A DNA stretch of 64,000 nucleotides from Lentibacter sp. (GTDB taxonomy: Bacteria > Pseudomonadota > Alphaproteobacteria > Rhodobacterales > Rhodobacteraceae), in assembly GCA_016744435.1 (NCBI GenBank), contig JADGEJ010000008.1, positions 1-64,000 on the forward strand, in the 5' to 3' direction. The notes under the pieces were generated by a model. It was not told the origin of the DNA and searched no databases. It was given only the letters and a program-made list of their open reading frames with translations. Numbering within the stretch: the stretch's first letter is position 1; each line of letters begins with the position of its first letter. The position numbers were made by a program, and so were the translations under genes. This document shows positions 45,110 through 53,674 of this stretch, piece after piece.

Positions 45110-46471
45110 TTAACGATAGGTGACTTGTTTGACGGCTGCGATGACTTCATCGGTCGTGGTCAGCGCGTGTTTTTCGAGGTTGGCGGCGTAGGGCATGGGC
45201 ACGTCTTTGCCTGTGCAGTTGATCACCGGCGCGTCGAGGTAATCAAACGCGCGGGTCATGATCGTGGCCGAGAGGTGATTGCCGATAGAGCCGACGGGCC
45301 AGCCTTCTTCAACGGTGACGCAGCGGTTGGTTTTTTGCACGCTTGCCAGCACTGTTTCGTAGTCGATCGGGCGCAATGTGCGCAGGTCAATCACCTCGGC
45401 TGAAATACCATCTTCTACAAGCTTATCAGCGGCTTGCAGGGCATACTGCATGCCGATTCCGAAACTGACGATGGTGACGTCGCTGCCTTCGCGCCAGATG
45501 CGGGCTTTGCCAAACGGCACTGTGTAGTCATCCATCACAGGCACGTCGAAAGACTTGCCATAAAGGATCTCGTTTTCGAGGAAGATCACTGGGTTCGGGT
45601 CGCGGATCGCGGTCTTCATCAGGCCTTTGTAGTCGGAAGCTGAATAGGGCATGACAACCTTAAGGCCGGGGACCATTGCGTACCAGGCTGCGTAGTCCTG
45701 GCTGTGCTGTGCACCGACGCGGGCAGCAGCGCCATTGGGGCCACGGAAGACCATTGGCGCGCCCATCTGACCGCCAGACATATAGAGTGTCTTGGCGGCA
45801 GAGTTGATAATGTGATCAATGGCTTGCATGGCGAAGTTAAATGTCATGAACTCAACAACAGGCTTGAGGCCACCGAAGGCTGCACCTGTTGCGATGCCGG
45901 CAAACCCATGCTCGGTGATCGGCGTGTCGATGACGCGTTTTGAACCGAACTCTTCTAGCATGCCTTGCGAGATTTTGTATGCGCCTTGATATTCGGCGAC
46001 TTCCTCCCCCATTAGAAACACGCTGTCGTCGGCGCGCATTTCTTCGGACATGCCTTCGCGCAGAGCTTCGCGGACGGTTTGCTGCTTCACCTCGGTGCCT
46101 TCGGGCCAGTCTGGCGTGAGGACAGGGGCTGCTGGAGCGGGGGCTTCTGCTGCTTGCGCGGGAGCGGGGGCTGCTGCTGCGGGGGCGGCTTGGGCAGAGG
46201 CGGTTGGCGCGCTTGCGCTCATGTCTTCGCCGTCTTCTCCGATGATCGCGATGGGGGTGTTTACTTTAACGCCTTCAGCGCCTTCCGCGATCAGCAGTTT
46301 GCCAATGACGCCTTCGTCAACCGCTTCAAACTCCATCGTCGCCTTGTCAGTTTCGATCTCGCAGAGGATGTCGCCTGACTGGACAGTATCGCCCTCTTTG
46401 ACGAGCCATTTTGCGAGAGTGCCTTCTTCCATCGTGGGCGAGAGGGCGGGCATGAGGATTTCTATAGCCAT
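45110..46471 (-). CDS. pdhB: Pyruvate dehydrogenase E1 subunit beta with lipoyl domain
   Basis: This 453-residue E1-beta carries an N-terminal lipoyl domain (residues 1-80, [11 protein letters not shown]) and an Ala/Pro linker ahead of the transketolase-like core. This fusion is characteristic of alphaproteobacteria. The core shows [29 protein letters not shown] (in part), [20 protein letters not shown] and the [17 protein letters not shown] region. The lipoyl domain is nearly identical to that of pdhC. It lies 24 bp from pdhA. Confidence 0.96.
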   Translation of the reverse strand: MAIEILMPALSPTMEEGTLAKWLVKEGDTVQSGDILCEIETDKATMEFEAVDEGVIGKLLIAEGAEGVKVNTPIAIIGEDGEDMSASAPTASAQAAPAAAAPAPAQAAEAPAPAAPVLTPDWPEGTEVKQQTVREALREGMSEEMRADDSVFLMGEEVAEYQGAYKISQGMLEEFGSKRVIDTPITEHGFAGIATGAAFGGLKPVVEFMTFNFAMQAIDHIINSAAKTLYMSGGQMGAPMVFRGPNGAAARVGAQHSQDYAAWYAMVPGLKVVMPYSASDYKGLMKTAIRDPNPVIFLENEILYGKSFDVPVMDDYTVPFGKARIWREGSDVTIVSFGIGMQYALQAADKLVEDGISAEVIDLRTLRPIDYETVLASVQKTNRCVTVEEGWPVGSIGNHLSATIMTRAFDYLDAPVINCTGKDVPMPYAANLEKHALTTTDEVIAAVKQVTYR

Positions 46472-46495
46472 GGTGTGTGTCCTTTCGTCCGCTGC

Positions 46496-47485
46496 TTAGG
46501 CGTAAATGTCTGTCCAGAGTTCGTCGAGCGCCGGTTCGGGGGATGTTTTGGCGAATTCGGCGCTTTCGTTGACGATTGCCTTGATCTCTTTGTCGACAGC
46601 TTTCAGCTCATCTTCAGTGGCGTGCTTGCCCTGCAAAAGCAGGTCGCGAACGTGTTCGATGGCGTCAGATTTTTCGCGCACTTTCTGGACTTCTTCGCGG
46701 GTGCGATACTTGGCAGGGTCTGACATTGAGTGGCCACGGTAGCGGTAGGTTTTGACTTCGAGAATATAGGGGCCTTTGCCTGCGCGGCAGTGGGCAACAG
46801 CGGCTTCGCCAGCTTCCTTGACGGCGACAACGTCCATCCCGTCAACGATTTGCCCTTTGATACCAAAGGCTTCGCCGCGCATGTAGATATCGGGAGATGA
46901 TGTTGAGCGCTGTTGCGAGGTGCCCATGGCATATTGGTTGTTTTCGATCACAAACACCACTGGCAAGTCCCAGAGGGCGGCCATGTTGAAGGTTTCGTAG
47001 ACTTGGCCTTGGTTGGCCGCGCCGTCGCCAAAGTAGGTGAAGGTGACGTTATCGTTGCCTTTGTATTTGTCCGAGAAGGCGAGGCCCGCGCCGAGGGGCA
47101 CTTGGGCTGCGACGATACCGTGACCACCGTAAAAGTGCTTCTCTTTGCTGAACATATGCATTGAGCCACCCTTGCCCTTGGAGTAGCCGCCGATCCGGCC
47201 TGTCAGCTCGGCCATGACGCCATCAGGGTTCATCCCACAGGCGAGCATATGGCCATGATCGCGGTAAGAGGTGATGCGTTTGTCGCCATCCTTGGCGGCG
47301 GCTTCGAGGCCGACAACAACCGCTTCTTGGCCAATGTAGAGGTGGCAGAACCCGCCAATCAGCCCCATACCGTAAAGCTGGCCTGCTTTTTCTTCGAATC
47401 GACGGATGAGCAACATGTCGCGATAGAAGGATTTAAGATCTTCTGGCGAAGTGTTCGATTTCGCGTTTGTTTTTCGGGCGGCCAT
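46496..47485 (-). CDS. pdhA: Pyruvate dehydrogenase E1 subunit alpha
   Basis: The 329-residue E1-alpha starts at the ATG at 47485 (MAARKTNAKSNTSPEDLKSF) after AAGGGGAAG. The thiamine-diphosphate motif GDGAANQGQVYE and FNMAALWDLPVVFVIENN, and the YRYRGHSMSDPAKYR loop, are conserved. It decarboxylates pyruvate to acetyl-CoA entry of the TCA cycle together with PdhB. It is the first gene of the operon; about 177 bp separate it from ftsB, also leftward. Confidence 0.97.
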   Translation of the reverse strand: MAARKTNAKSNTSPEDLKSFYRDMLLIRRFEEKAGQLYGMGLIGGFCHLYIGQEAVVVGLEAAAKDGDKRITSYRDHGHMLACGMNPDGVMAELTGRIGGYSKGKGGSMHMFSKEKHFYGGHGIVAAQVPLGAGLAFSDKYKGNDNVTFTYFGDGAANQGQVYETFNMAALWDLPVVFVIENNQYAMGTSQQRSTSSPDIYMRGEAFGIKGQIVDGMDVVAVKEAGEAAVAHCRAGKGPYILEVKTYRYRGHSMSDPAKYRTREEVQKVREKSDAIEHVRDLLLQGKHATEDELKAVDKEIKAIVNESAEFAKTSPEPALDELWTDIYA

Positions 47486-47662
47486 CAGCACTTCCCCTTT
47501 TGGAATAAAGTAGTTTAGCTTTAAACTATCTACTACACCAAAGAAGCGGGTGTTGCGAGTATTTTCTGTGAACCGCAACCATAGCGGGGCCAGGGGCTGT
47601 GGCTAGGCACTGTCAGGCCAAGGGCAATTGTCGCAAAAAGTGGGGCAGGCTGGTGGAAAGGA

Positions 47663-47962
47663 CTAGCGAATGACGATCTCGTCAGCGCGCACATAGCCAA
47701 GCGCGTCGCGAGTGCGTTCGTCAAGCAAGTCGATGTCGAGGTAGTCATCAGACAGGCGCTTGGTGAGGTTTTCCATGCGCGCTACACGGTTTTGCAGGCT
47801 CGAAAGCTCCCGCGCGAGCTTGTTTTGCTCGGCTTTGATTTCGGCGCGACGAAAGAGGCCGTAGTCGCCTTGAATGGCGGCAAAAACAAAGTAAAGCGAC
47901 AGGCCAAACGCCAAAGCGAAGAAGATCAGCGGTCCAAACGCTGGTGTCTTGCGGGAGTTCAT
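47663..47962 (-). CDS. FtsB/DivIC-like septum formation initiator
   Basis: This 99-residue bitopic protein has a short cytoplasmic N terminus, one membrane helix (about residues 11-30) and a periplasmic coiled coil rich in Glu, Lys and Leu (KAEQNKLARELSSLQNRVARM). The end reads LDERTRDALGYVRADEIVIR, the standard FtsB/DivIC family close. It should connect FtsL and FtsQ in the divisome. Its location next to pdhA is typical in alphaproteobacteria. The start at 47962 is preceded by a GAGG site. Confidence 0.87.
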   Translation of the reverse strand: MNSRKTPAFGPLIFFALAFGLSLYFVFAAIQGDYGLFRRAEIKAEQNKLARELSSLQNRVARMENLTKRLSDDYLDIDLLDERTRDALGYVRADEIVIR

Positions 47963-48169
47963 TGCTCGTCGGCCTCGTTTTACGCTTAAGCGCTTATTGG
48001 TTGTTTTTATGCGCCCTCTGGCACACCATGAGTTTTCGCATATGTCGCGGGAAACGGGAACGCTTCTTTTGTGGAAAAGCCGAAGCTGGGCTAATTTACC
48101 ACAAGTGAGAGTCTTTCCTGCCACATGCCTGCCACATGTGCAGGAGCGAGTGTGGATTGGGAGAGGCCG

Positions 48170-48619
48170 ATGACAGGCGAACAAGTGTTTGAAACACAGG
48201 GAAATTTTGCGGAGCGTGTGCGCGACAGCGTGGGCCGGCAGACCGTGCTGAGCACCATGGGGGTGCGTTTGGTGTCTGTCGCGCCGGGGCGCGTGGCGCT
48301 TGAGATGCCGTTTCACAGCGATTTTACGCAGCAACATGGTTTTTTGCATGCGGGTATTGTGACGACTGCGCTGGACTCGGCGGCGGGCTATGCGGCCTAT
48401 AGCCTGATGCCGGAAAGGGCATCGGTGCTGACCATTGAGTTGAAGACCTCGCTGATGCGGCCTGCACGCGGCGCGCTGTTTCGCTTTGAGGGGCGGGTGC
48501 TAAAGCCTGGGCGAACCGTGATGTTCACGGAGGCGAGCGCTTATGCTGACGATGTCGAGATAGCGCATTTGACGGCGAGTATGATGGTTGTGCAGGGGCG
48601 CGAGGGCGTTGAGGGATAG
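48170..48619 (+). CDS. PaaI-family hotdog thioesterase
   Basis: This 149-residue hotdog-fold protein starts at the ATG at 48170 after GGGAGAGG. Motifs are GVRLVSVAPGRVALEMPFHSDF (in part), QQHGFLHAGIVTTALDSAAGYAA (in part) and the SLMRPARGALFRFEG strand pair. The GxxHxGxxxxxxDxxxG pattern defines acyl-CoA thioesterases of the PaaI type. The natural acyl-CoA is unknown. It is divergent from ftsB. Confidence 0.87.
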   Translation: MTGEQVFETQGNFAERVRDSVGRQTVLSTMGVRLVSVAPGRVALEMPFHSDFTQQHGFLHAGIVTTALDSAAGYAAYSLMPERASVLTIELKTSLMRPARGALFRFEGRVLKPGRTVMFTEASAYADDVEIAHLTASMMVVQGREGVEG

Positions 48620-48624
48620 GTTTC

Positions 48625-48694
48625 GGATGCGCAGCATCCGACCGATGCGAGGGGCCAGCCCCTCGCGCTCCCCGGGATATTTCTAGAAAGAAAA
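48625..48694. repeat. Double-hairpin intergenic repeat
   Basis: GGATGC-GCA-GCATCC (48625-48639) and GCGAGGGG-CCAG-CCCCTCGC (48647-48666) form two perfect hairpins. They are followed by GATATTTCTAGAAAGAAAAAG at about 48675-48694 (21 bases quoted in two parts: GATATTTCTAG and AAAGAAAAAG). A similar GATATTTCTGGAAAGAAAAAG-like stretch lies on the minus strand at 5008-5030. The arrangement suggests a clade-wide intergenic element or a terminator for the thioesterase gene. Confidence 0.5.
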
Positions 48695-48708
48695 AGAGCA
48701 GCGGGTCG

Positions 48709-48965
48709 CTATTTGCGCCAGTAGAGTTTGGCAATGGCAATAGCTGTGGCTGTGGCCAAGGGGCGCGGGGTGAGCCGCATGGAGACGGCGACTATTTTGT
48801 AAAGCACGCCGGGGATGTGGACGGCTTTGCCGCACGTCATGGCGCGCCAGCCGGAGCGGGCGACACTTTCGGCGCTGTGATGTCTGCTGTCAGGATATGC
48901 ACCTCAGCGCCTTTGGATTTGAGCGCGTGGCCGGCTTGTGCGGCTCCGAGTGTTGCGGTTTGTAT
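48709..48965 (-). pseudogene. Possible short-chain dehydrogenase remnant
   Basis: Downstream of pgk on the same strand, one frame reads GAAQAGHALKSKGAEVHILT, resembling the beginning of an SDR Rossmann fold. From 48840 another frame reads GKAVHIPGVLYKIVAVSMRL and TPRPLATATAIAIAKLYWRK then stop, resembling an SDR C terminus. The middle (catalytic YxxxK region) is missing. I interpret this as a gene with an internal deletion. The match is by eye only and modest. Confidence 0.4.
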
Positions 48966-48987
48966 TGCGGCTTGTATTGCGGTGAGC

Positions 48988-50178
48988 CTAGCCGAGCGCG
49001 GCAACTCCGGGAAGGGCCTTGCCTTCCATCCACTCAAGGAATGCGCCACCCGCTGTTGAGATGTAGCTGAAGTCATCAGCCGCGCGGGCTTGGTTAAGGG
49101 CGGCGACAGTGTCGCCTCCGCCTGCGACTGTGATCAGGTTTCCGGCCTTGGTTTCACAGGCAGCCGCGCGCGCCGCGGCGACTGTGGCGGTGTCAAACGG
49201 GGCGATCTCGAAGGCGCCGAGCGGGCCGTTCCAGATCAGCGTGTTGAGCTTGGCGATCTCGTCGGTGATGATGCGGATGGCCTCTGGGCCCGCGTCAAGC
49301 ACCATTTGGTCAGCCTCAAGAGCGGTGTTTTCGTTGAGTGCGACGGTTTCAAAGGCGGCACCGGCTTTGAACTCACGCGAGACCAGCCCGTCAACGGGCA
49401 GGATGATGCGGCAGCCGCGTGTCTCGGCTTTGATCATGATTTCGCGGGCGGTTTCCAGCAAGTCAGCCTCAACAAGTGAGCCGCCGAGCTGTGCGCCTTT
49501 GGCCATCAGGAAGGTGTTTGCCATGCCGCCGCCGATGATCAGCACGTCGAGTTTTTCAACGAGGTTTGACAGCAAGTCGAGCTTGGAGCTGACTTTTGCG
49601 CCGCCCACAACCGCGCCAACGGGGTGTTTGGGCTGTGAGAGCGCGCCTTCGAGGGCTTCCAGCTCGGCTTGCATGAGGCGGCCAGCGCAAGCGGGCAGGT
49701 GGTGCGCAACCCCTTCTGTTGAGGCGTGTGCGCGGTGGGCGACTGAGAAGGCATCGTTGCAGTAGACGTCGCCGAGGCCGGCAAGGCGTTTGGCGAACTC
49801 CGGCTCGTTGGCCTCTTCGCCGGGGTGGAAGCGGATGTTTTCGATGAGGATAATCTCGGCGGCGCGGGCTTCTTGGGGGAGGTTTTCGGCGGCTTCGAGT
49901 GTTTCGATGAAGGCGACGGAGTGGCCCAGAGCCGCTTCGAGCGCGGGCAGCACCACACGCAGGCTCATGTCGAGCACGACGCGGCCTTTGGGGCGGCCGA
50001 AGTGCGCCAGCAGAACAGGTGTGCCGCCTTTGGCCAAGATGGCTTCGATGGTGGGGATGATACGCTGGATGCGGGTGTCGTCTGTGACCACGCCGTTCTG
50101 GACAGGCACGTTGATGTCAACGCGGGTGAGGACGCGTTTGCCTGCCAAGTCCAAATCGTCGAGTTTCATCCAAGCCAT
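48988..50178 (-). CDS. pgk: Phosphoglycerate kinase
   Basis: This 396-residue glycolytic enzyme interconverts 1,3-bisphosphoglycerate and 3-phosphoglycerate with ATP formation. The start at the ATG at 50178 follows GAGGAG and gives [21 protein letters not shown] (in part). Motifs are [42 protein letters not shown] and the nucleotide-binding GGGDTVAAL near the C terminus. It is divergent from the cyclophilin genes. Confidence 0.97.
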   Translation of the reverse strand: MAWMKLDDLDLAGKRVLTRVDINVPVQNGVVTDDTRIQRIIPTIEAILAKGGTPVLLAHFGRPKGRVVLDMSLRVVLPALEAALGHSVAFIETLEAAENLPQEARAAEIILIENIRFHPGEEANEPEFAKRLAGLGDVYCNDAFSVAHRAHASTEGVAHHLPACAGRLMQAELEALEGALSQPKHPVGAVVGGAKVSSKLDLLSNLVEKLDVLIIGGGMANTFLMAKGAQLGGSLVEADLLETAREIMIKAETRGCRIILPVDGLVSREFKAGAAFETVALNENTALEADQMVLDAGPEAIRIITDEIAKLNTLIWNGPLGAFEIAPFDTATVAAARAAACETKAGNLITVAGGGDTVAALNQARAADDFSYISTAGGAFLEWMEGKALPGVAALG

Positions 50179-50312
50179 GCTACATCTCCTCACAAATATG
50201 GGCATGTCTTCGCGTGATATGGCCCAATCGTCAAGCGCAGAACAGGGCTGGGCTTGTTCCTCGCGGCAATGCGTCTTAGGTATCTGCCAAATCAAACTGA
50301 CAGGAGCGCCCG

Positions 50313-50819
50313 ATGGCCGACTATAAAGACCCCGAAAACACGATCTTGATGGAACTCACAGGCGGCACCGTCGTGATCGAGCTGCTGCCTGACGTAGCAC
50401 CTGCGCATTGTGAGCGCATGAAAGAGCTGGCGCGCGCTGGCAAGTATGACAACGTCGCGTTTCACCGCGTGATCGACGGCTTCATGGCCCAAACTGGCGA
50501 CGTTGAGCACGCCAACATGGAAGTTGACTACAACCCGGGCCGCGCAGGCACCGGCGGCTCTGACATGCCTGACTTGCCAGCCGAGTTTGGCCGCATTCCG
50601 CACGCACGTGGCAGCCTTGGCGCGGCGCGTTCGGCCAACCCGAACAGCGCCAACAGCCAGTTTTTCATCAACTTCAAAGACAACGACTTCCTGAACGGTC
50701 AGTACACTGTGTATGGCCAAGTTGCCTCCGGCATGGAGCACGTTGACGCGATCGCCAAGGGCGAGCCACCGGTGAACCCTGACCGGATGATCAGCGTAAA
50801 AGTGGCTGCTGATGTATAA
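50313..50819 (+). CDS. Cytoplasmic cyclophilin-type peptidyl-prolyl isomerase
   Basis: This 168-residue cyclophilin has no signal peptide. Active-site motifs are [16 protein letters not shown] and [20 protein letters not shown]. It would catalyse Xaa-Pro isomerisation in the cytoplasm. It overlaps by 8 bp the second cyclophilin gene, which carries a signal peptide, so one transcript should supply both compartments. Confidence 0.94.
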   Translation: MADYKDPENTILMELTGGTVVIELLPDVAPAHCERMKELARAGKYDNVAFHRVIDGFMAQTGDVEHANMEVDYNPGRAGTGGSDMPDLPAEFGRIPHARGSLGAARSANPNSANSQFFINFKDNDFLNGQYTVYGQVASGMEHVDAIAKGEPPVNPDRMISVKVAADV

Positions 50820-51360
50820 GCTCGCGCTTGCATTTTCTCTGATGGCCAGCTCAGCTTTGGCGAGCGGTCTTGAGATCGTGGTTGAGGGCGAGGCCAATGG
50901 CACAATCGTTATTGATCTGCTCGAAGATGTAGCCCCGAAGCATGTTGAACAGATCACCGCTCTGGCGCGTGAAGGCCAGTATGACGGCGTCGCGTTTCAC
51001 CGTGTGATCGAAGGCTTCATGGCCCAAACCGGCGATGTTGTGAACGGCAAGCTTGAGAGCGGCAACATGGCGATGGCCGGCACCGGCGGCTCTGACCGTC
51101 CTGATCTTGTGGCCGAGTTTTCGGATGTACCGTTTGAACGCGGCATCGTGGGCATGGCGCGCAGCCAAAGCCCGAACTCGGCCAACAGCCAGTTCTTCAT
51201 CATGTTCAAGGAAGGCGCTTTCTTGAATGGCCAGTACACTGTTGTGGGCCGTGTGACAGAAGGGCTTGATGTGCTCGATGCTATCAAACTTGGCAAAGGC
51301 CACAACGGCGCTGTTGTGGGCAAGCCTGACCAGATGAAGACGGTTACTGTCACCGACTGA
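50812..51360 (+). CDS. Periplasmic cyclophilin-type peptidyl-prolyl isomerase
   Basis: This 182-residue paralogue of the preceding gene has a signal peptide ([18 protein letters not shown]) and the same active-site segments ([36 protein letters not shown]). It is expected in the periplasm, helping to fold exported proteins. The start overlaps the upstream gene. The stop codon lies in a 14-bp tandem repeat (51348-51388). Confidence 0.93.
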   Translation: MYKLALAFSLMASSALASGLEIVVEGEANGTIVIDLLEDVAPKHVEQITALAREGQYDGVAFHRVIEGFMAQTGDVVNGKLESGNMAMAGTGGSDRPDLVAEFSDVPFERGIVGMARSQSPNSANSQFFIMFKEGAFLNGQYTVVGRVTEGLDVLDAIKLGKGHNGAVVGKPDQMKTVTVTD

Positions 51361-51388
51361 TTGTCACCGACTGATTGTCACTGACTGA
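51348..51388 (+). repeat. 14-bp tandem repeat over the cyclophilin stop codon
   Basis: The unit TTGTCACCGACTGA occurs nearly three times (51348-51360 lacking the first T, 51361-51374, and 51375-51388 with one change). Each unit contains the codons for Val-Thr-Asp and the TGA stop, so the repeat adds non-coding copies after the true stop. Confidence 0.85.
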
Positions 51389-51456
51389 TCAACTTTGCGT
51401 GGGGCGGCTATCAATCAGCCGCCCTATCGCGCAGTCTTCGCAGGAGGGAGACTGCT

Positions 51457-52446
51457 ATGCGAACACTTGTTTCTTTTTGTCTTATGATGCTGCTTGCGAG
51501 CAGTGTGGTGGCCGACCCGAGCTTTTGGAAGCACGTTTGGCCCAAGACTGATTTTACCAATACTTCTGTCAGCAACTGGCGTGAGATACTGTCTGGCGGA
51601 CCGGGGAAAGACGGCATCCCGGCCTTGTCTGATCCGCAGTTTGTTGCGGTGTCCGGCGAAACGCGGATCGGCAACCAAGAAGCGGTGATCGTGCTGGAAA
51701 TGGAGGGGGAGAGGGCGCGGGCCTATCCGATCAGATACCTCACTTGGCATGAGATCGTGAACGACACTGTTGGTGGCGTGCCTGTCGCGGTAACGTTCTG
51801 CCCGCTGTGCAATTCGGCGATCACGTTTGACAGGAGAGTAGGCGGGCGGGTGAAGGGCAGGGTGCTGGAGTTTGGCGTCTCGGGCATGCTGCGCAACTCT
51901 GACATGGTGATGTATGACCGCCAGACCGAGAGCTGGTGGCAGCAAGCCATCGGGCAGGGCATTGTTGGCGAGATGAACGGCGTTGAGCTTGTGACGCTGC
52001 CAAGCTGGATGGAAAGCTGGGAGAGTTTTCGCGCGCGCCACCCCGAGGGGCTGGTGATGGCGCAACCGGTGGCGCAACGGGCTTATGGGCAGAACCCCTA
52101 TGTAGGGTATGACAGTTCGGCGCGGCCTTTCTTGTATAGCGGTGAGATGCCGCCACATGGCATTGACCCGTTGCAACGGGTTGTGCGCGTGGGCGAGCGG
52201 GCTTGGCCGCTGACGCGGCTGGCTGAGGCGGGCGAGATCCGCGAGGCAGGCATTGTGCTGAGCTGGAAGGCTGGGCAGGCGTCAGCTTTGGACAGCTCTT
52301 CGGTGGCGGAGGGGCGTGACGTGGGCAACGTGAGGGTGCGCGCCAGTTCAGCTGGCGGGGCGGGCAAGAATTTGGCGCATGACGTTATGTTCGCCTTCGC
52401 GTTTCACGCGTTTTGGCCAAAGGGAAAGTGGATGCTGGGAGAGTGA
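51457..52446 (+). CDS. DUF3179 domain-containing exported protein
   Basis: This 329-residue protein has a signal peptide (MRTLVSFCLMMLLASSVVA). The DUF3179 family is recognised by YLTWHEIVNDTVGGVPVAVT, the CPLCNSAITFDR motif with its Cys pair, MLRNSDMVMYDRQTESWWQQ, and a later GYDSSARPFLYSG. Family members are widespread in marine bacteria and have no known function; the CPLC motif hints at redox or metal binding, which is an inference. A ribosome site GGAGGGAG is placed before the ATG. Confidence 0.9.
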   Translation: MRTLVSFCLMMLLASSVVADPSFWKHVWPKTDFTNTSVSNWREILSGGPGKDGIPALSDPQFVAVSGETRIGNQEAVIVLEMEGERARAYPIRYLTWHEIVNDTVGGVPVAVTFCPLCNSAITFDRRVGGRVKGRVLEFGVSGMLRNSDMVMYDRQTESWWQQAIGQGIVGEMNGVELVTLPSWMESWESFRARHPEGLVMAQPVAQRAYGQNPYVGYDSSARPFLYSGEMPPHGIDPLQRVVRVGERAWPLTRLAEAGEIREAGIVLSWKAGQASALDSSSVAEGRDVGNVRVRASSAGGAGKNLAHDVMFAFAFHAFWPKGKWMLGE

Positions 52447-52505
52447 GGGCGAGGCATTTGCCGCTGCCCTTCGTGTTCTTCTTTGGCGCATGGTGAAAGT
52501 TGAGG

Positions 52506-52550
52506 GTGGGGGCTAGCCCCCACACCCCCAGAGTATTTTGACAAAGGAAA
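52506..52550. repeat. Palindrome GTGGGGGCTAGCCCCCAC and following intergenic motif
   Basis: An 18-bp perfect palindrome at 52506-52523 is followed by AGAGTATTTTGACAAAGGAA. The layout (GC hairpin, then TATTT and an A/G-rich tail) resembles the element at 48625-48694. It lies between the DUF3179 gene and the split membrane-protein gene; the remaining gap 52447-52633 is otherwise empty. Confidence 0.5.
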
Positions 52551-52633
52551 AGCCATTTGAGAGCGGTTAGGTTGGTAAGCGAGTTTTAGAGTGCGTGCGC
52601 GAGGGCTGTCGAGGTGTGGCGTGGCAACAAGGC

Positions 52634-53149
52634 TTAGTCGTTGCTTTTGCGGAGCAACCTCCAAATAACGAAAACAGGCAGCAATGCCCCGAACGCCATG
52701 AAGCCAAGCCCTGAGTTTTTCTCGCCGAAATTGCTGATCATCCAATCCTGAAACATATCAGGGTCAAGCTTGCGAAATGTCGTGCCTTCGCTTTCGATGG
52801 GGGTGCCGATGTACATCGCGTATCCTAGGGTCAGGACCCATTAATCCTGCATCTCTGGCGTCAAATCCGCGAAATATCAGGGGGTTGGTGCGCGCCGGGC
52901 ATAGTGGTTCTATTCCCAAGCGCGACATGCCGCTGAGATGATGCGGATTTGGCGTCCTTCGGATTTGACAGATATTCCGCCTGCCGTCTTTCCAATGCCT
53001 TGAAATAGAACCACTATTCCTTCAGCACTGGGCATAGTCAGGCAAAATATCTGTCAAACCAGAGGTGCAGGATTAATGGGTCCTGACCCTAGGTAAAACA
53101 GGACACCGCCTAAGAAGATAGAACTTCCGAACCGAATGAATGAGCGCAT
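52634..53149 (-). pseudogene. Small membrane-protein gene split by the MITE-like element
   Basis: Reading the minus strand from the ATG at 53149 gives MRSFIRFGSSIFLGGVLFY, then CTAG of the element boundary. After the element, reading resumes as LGYAMYIGTPIESEG and runs to the stop at 52634. Removing bases 52825-53088 (element plus one CTAG) joins the pieces in frame as an 83-residue protein. This aligns along its length with the intact 82-residue neighbour at 53175-53423 (GYAxxxGxPI, then DPxxxQxWxIxxFGExxxGLG). An AAGGA site precedes the 53149 ATG. The downstream 60 codons could still be translated from an internal ATG. Confidence 0.88.
52829..53088. mobile_element. 260-bp MITE-like element with CTAG target duplication
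   Basis: The ends are inverted repeats: GGTCAGGACCCATTAATCCT at 52829 and its complement at 53088, extending to about 30 bp with one mismatch. The 4-bp target CTAG is duplicated (52825-52828 and 53089-53092). CTAG fits the YTAR target of IS5-group transposases, so a transposase of that type could act in trans. No coding frame is present. A second inner inverted repeat of 13 bp (TAGTGGTTCTATT at 52903-52915 with 53004-53016) suggests a complex or nested structure. A partial copy lies at the window start. Confidence 0.85.
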
Positions 53150-53174
53150 TGCCAAGTTTCCTTATTTTCGGCGT

Positions 53175-53423
53175 TTAGCCTTTGTTGCGGTGCCCTTGCA
53201 CGACCAAATAGGTTGCCAGCACGGCACCTGAGCAGATGAGGCCGAGGCCTGTTCCGAATTCGCCGAACTTCTCGATCAGCCAAGTCTGAACCGCATTGGG
53301 ATCAACTCCGCCGTAAGTTATGTTTTGGTCTGGGATTGGGTTGCCAGTAAAAATCGCATAGCCGAGGCCAACAAATGCGCCGCCAATTAAAATAGCTCCG
53401 AAATAGCTCCAGAATAACTTCAT
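53175..53423 (-). CDS. Small hypothetical membrane protein (intact paralogue)
   Basis: This 82-residue protein has two membrane segments (about residues 5-26 and 58-74) with a hydrophilic loop carrying GNPIPDQNITYGGVDPN and TWLIEKFGEFGTGLG. It starts at the ATG at 53423 after GAGG. It is the intact paralogue of the split gene immediately downstream. I do not recognise the family. The two genes would be translated as a pair. Confidence 0.7.
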   Translation of the reverse strand: MKLFWSYFGAILIGGAFVGLGYAIFTGNPIPDQNITYGGVDPNAVQTWLIEKFGEFGTGLGLICSGAVLATYLVVQGHRNKG

Positions 53424-53627
53424 ACGAAATAGCCTCACAGTTAAAAGTCGTACTCGTTTAAGCGGCTCTTGAGGGCCTAAGGCAGAACTTACCACGTGGT
53501 TGTGGTTCGTTCGTCGTGCAAGGCTGCATGTCTATTTGTCTGACTTGAGATAGGCAATAGATCTCATGGTTTCTTGGCCGCCCTCTTTAGGAGGCCAGCC
53601 CGAGGGTGGTCAGAAACAACTACAGGG

Positions 53628-53663
53628 CCCTGAAACGTGGGAGAGGGCTCCCATGTTTCAGGG
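53628..53663 (-). terminator. Strong hairpin after the methyltransferase gene
   Basis: CCCTGAAACGTGGGA (53628-53642) pairs with TCCCATGTTTCAGGG (53649-53663) with one wobble, giving a 15-bp stem and 6-base loop. It lies 12 bp past the mttB-like stop. No U tract follows in that direction, so it may stabilise the mRNA end or act with Rho. The remaining gap, 53424-53627, shows no gene. Confidence 0.5.
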
Positions 53664-53674
53664 TTTTGACAAGC

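Noticed and set aside
51348-51388. CRISPR-like repeats
   Set aside because: The three 14-bp units are directly adjacent with no spacers and no cas genes; it is a simple tandem repeat.
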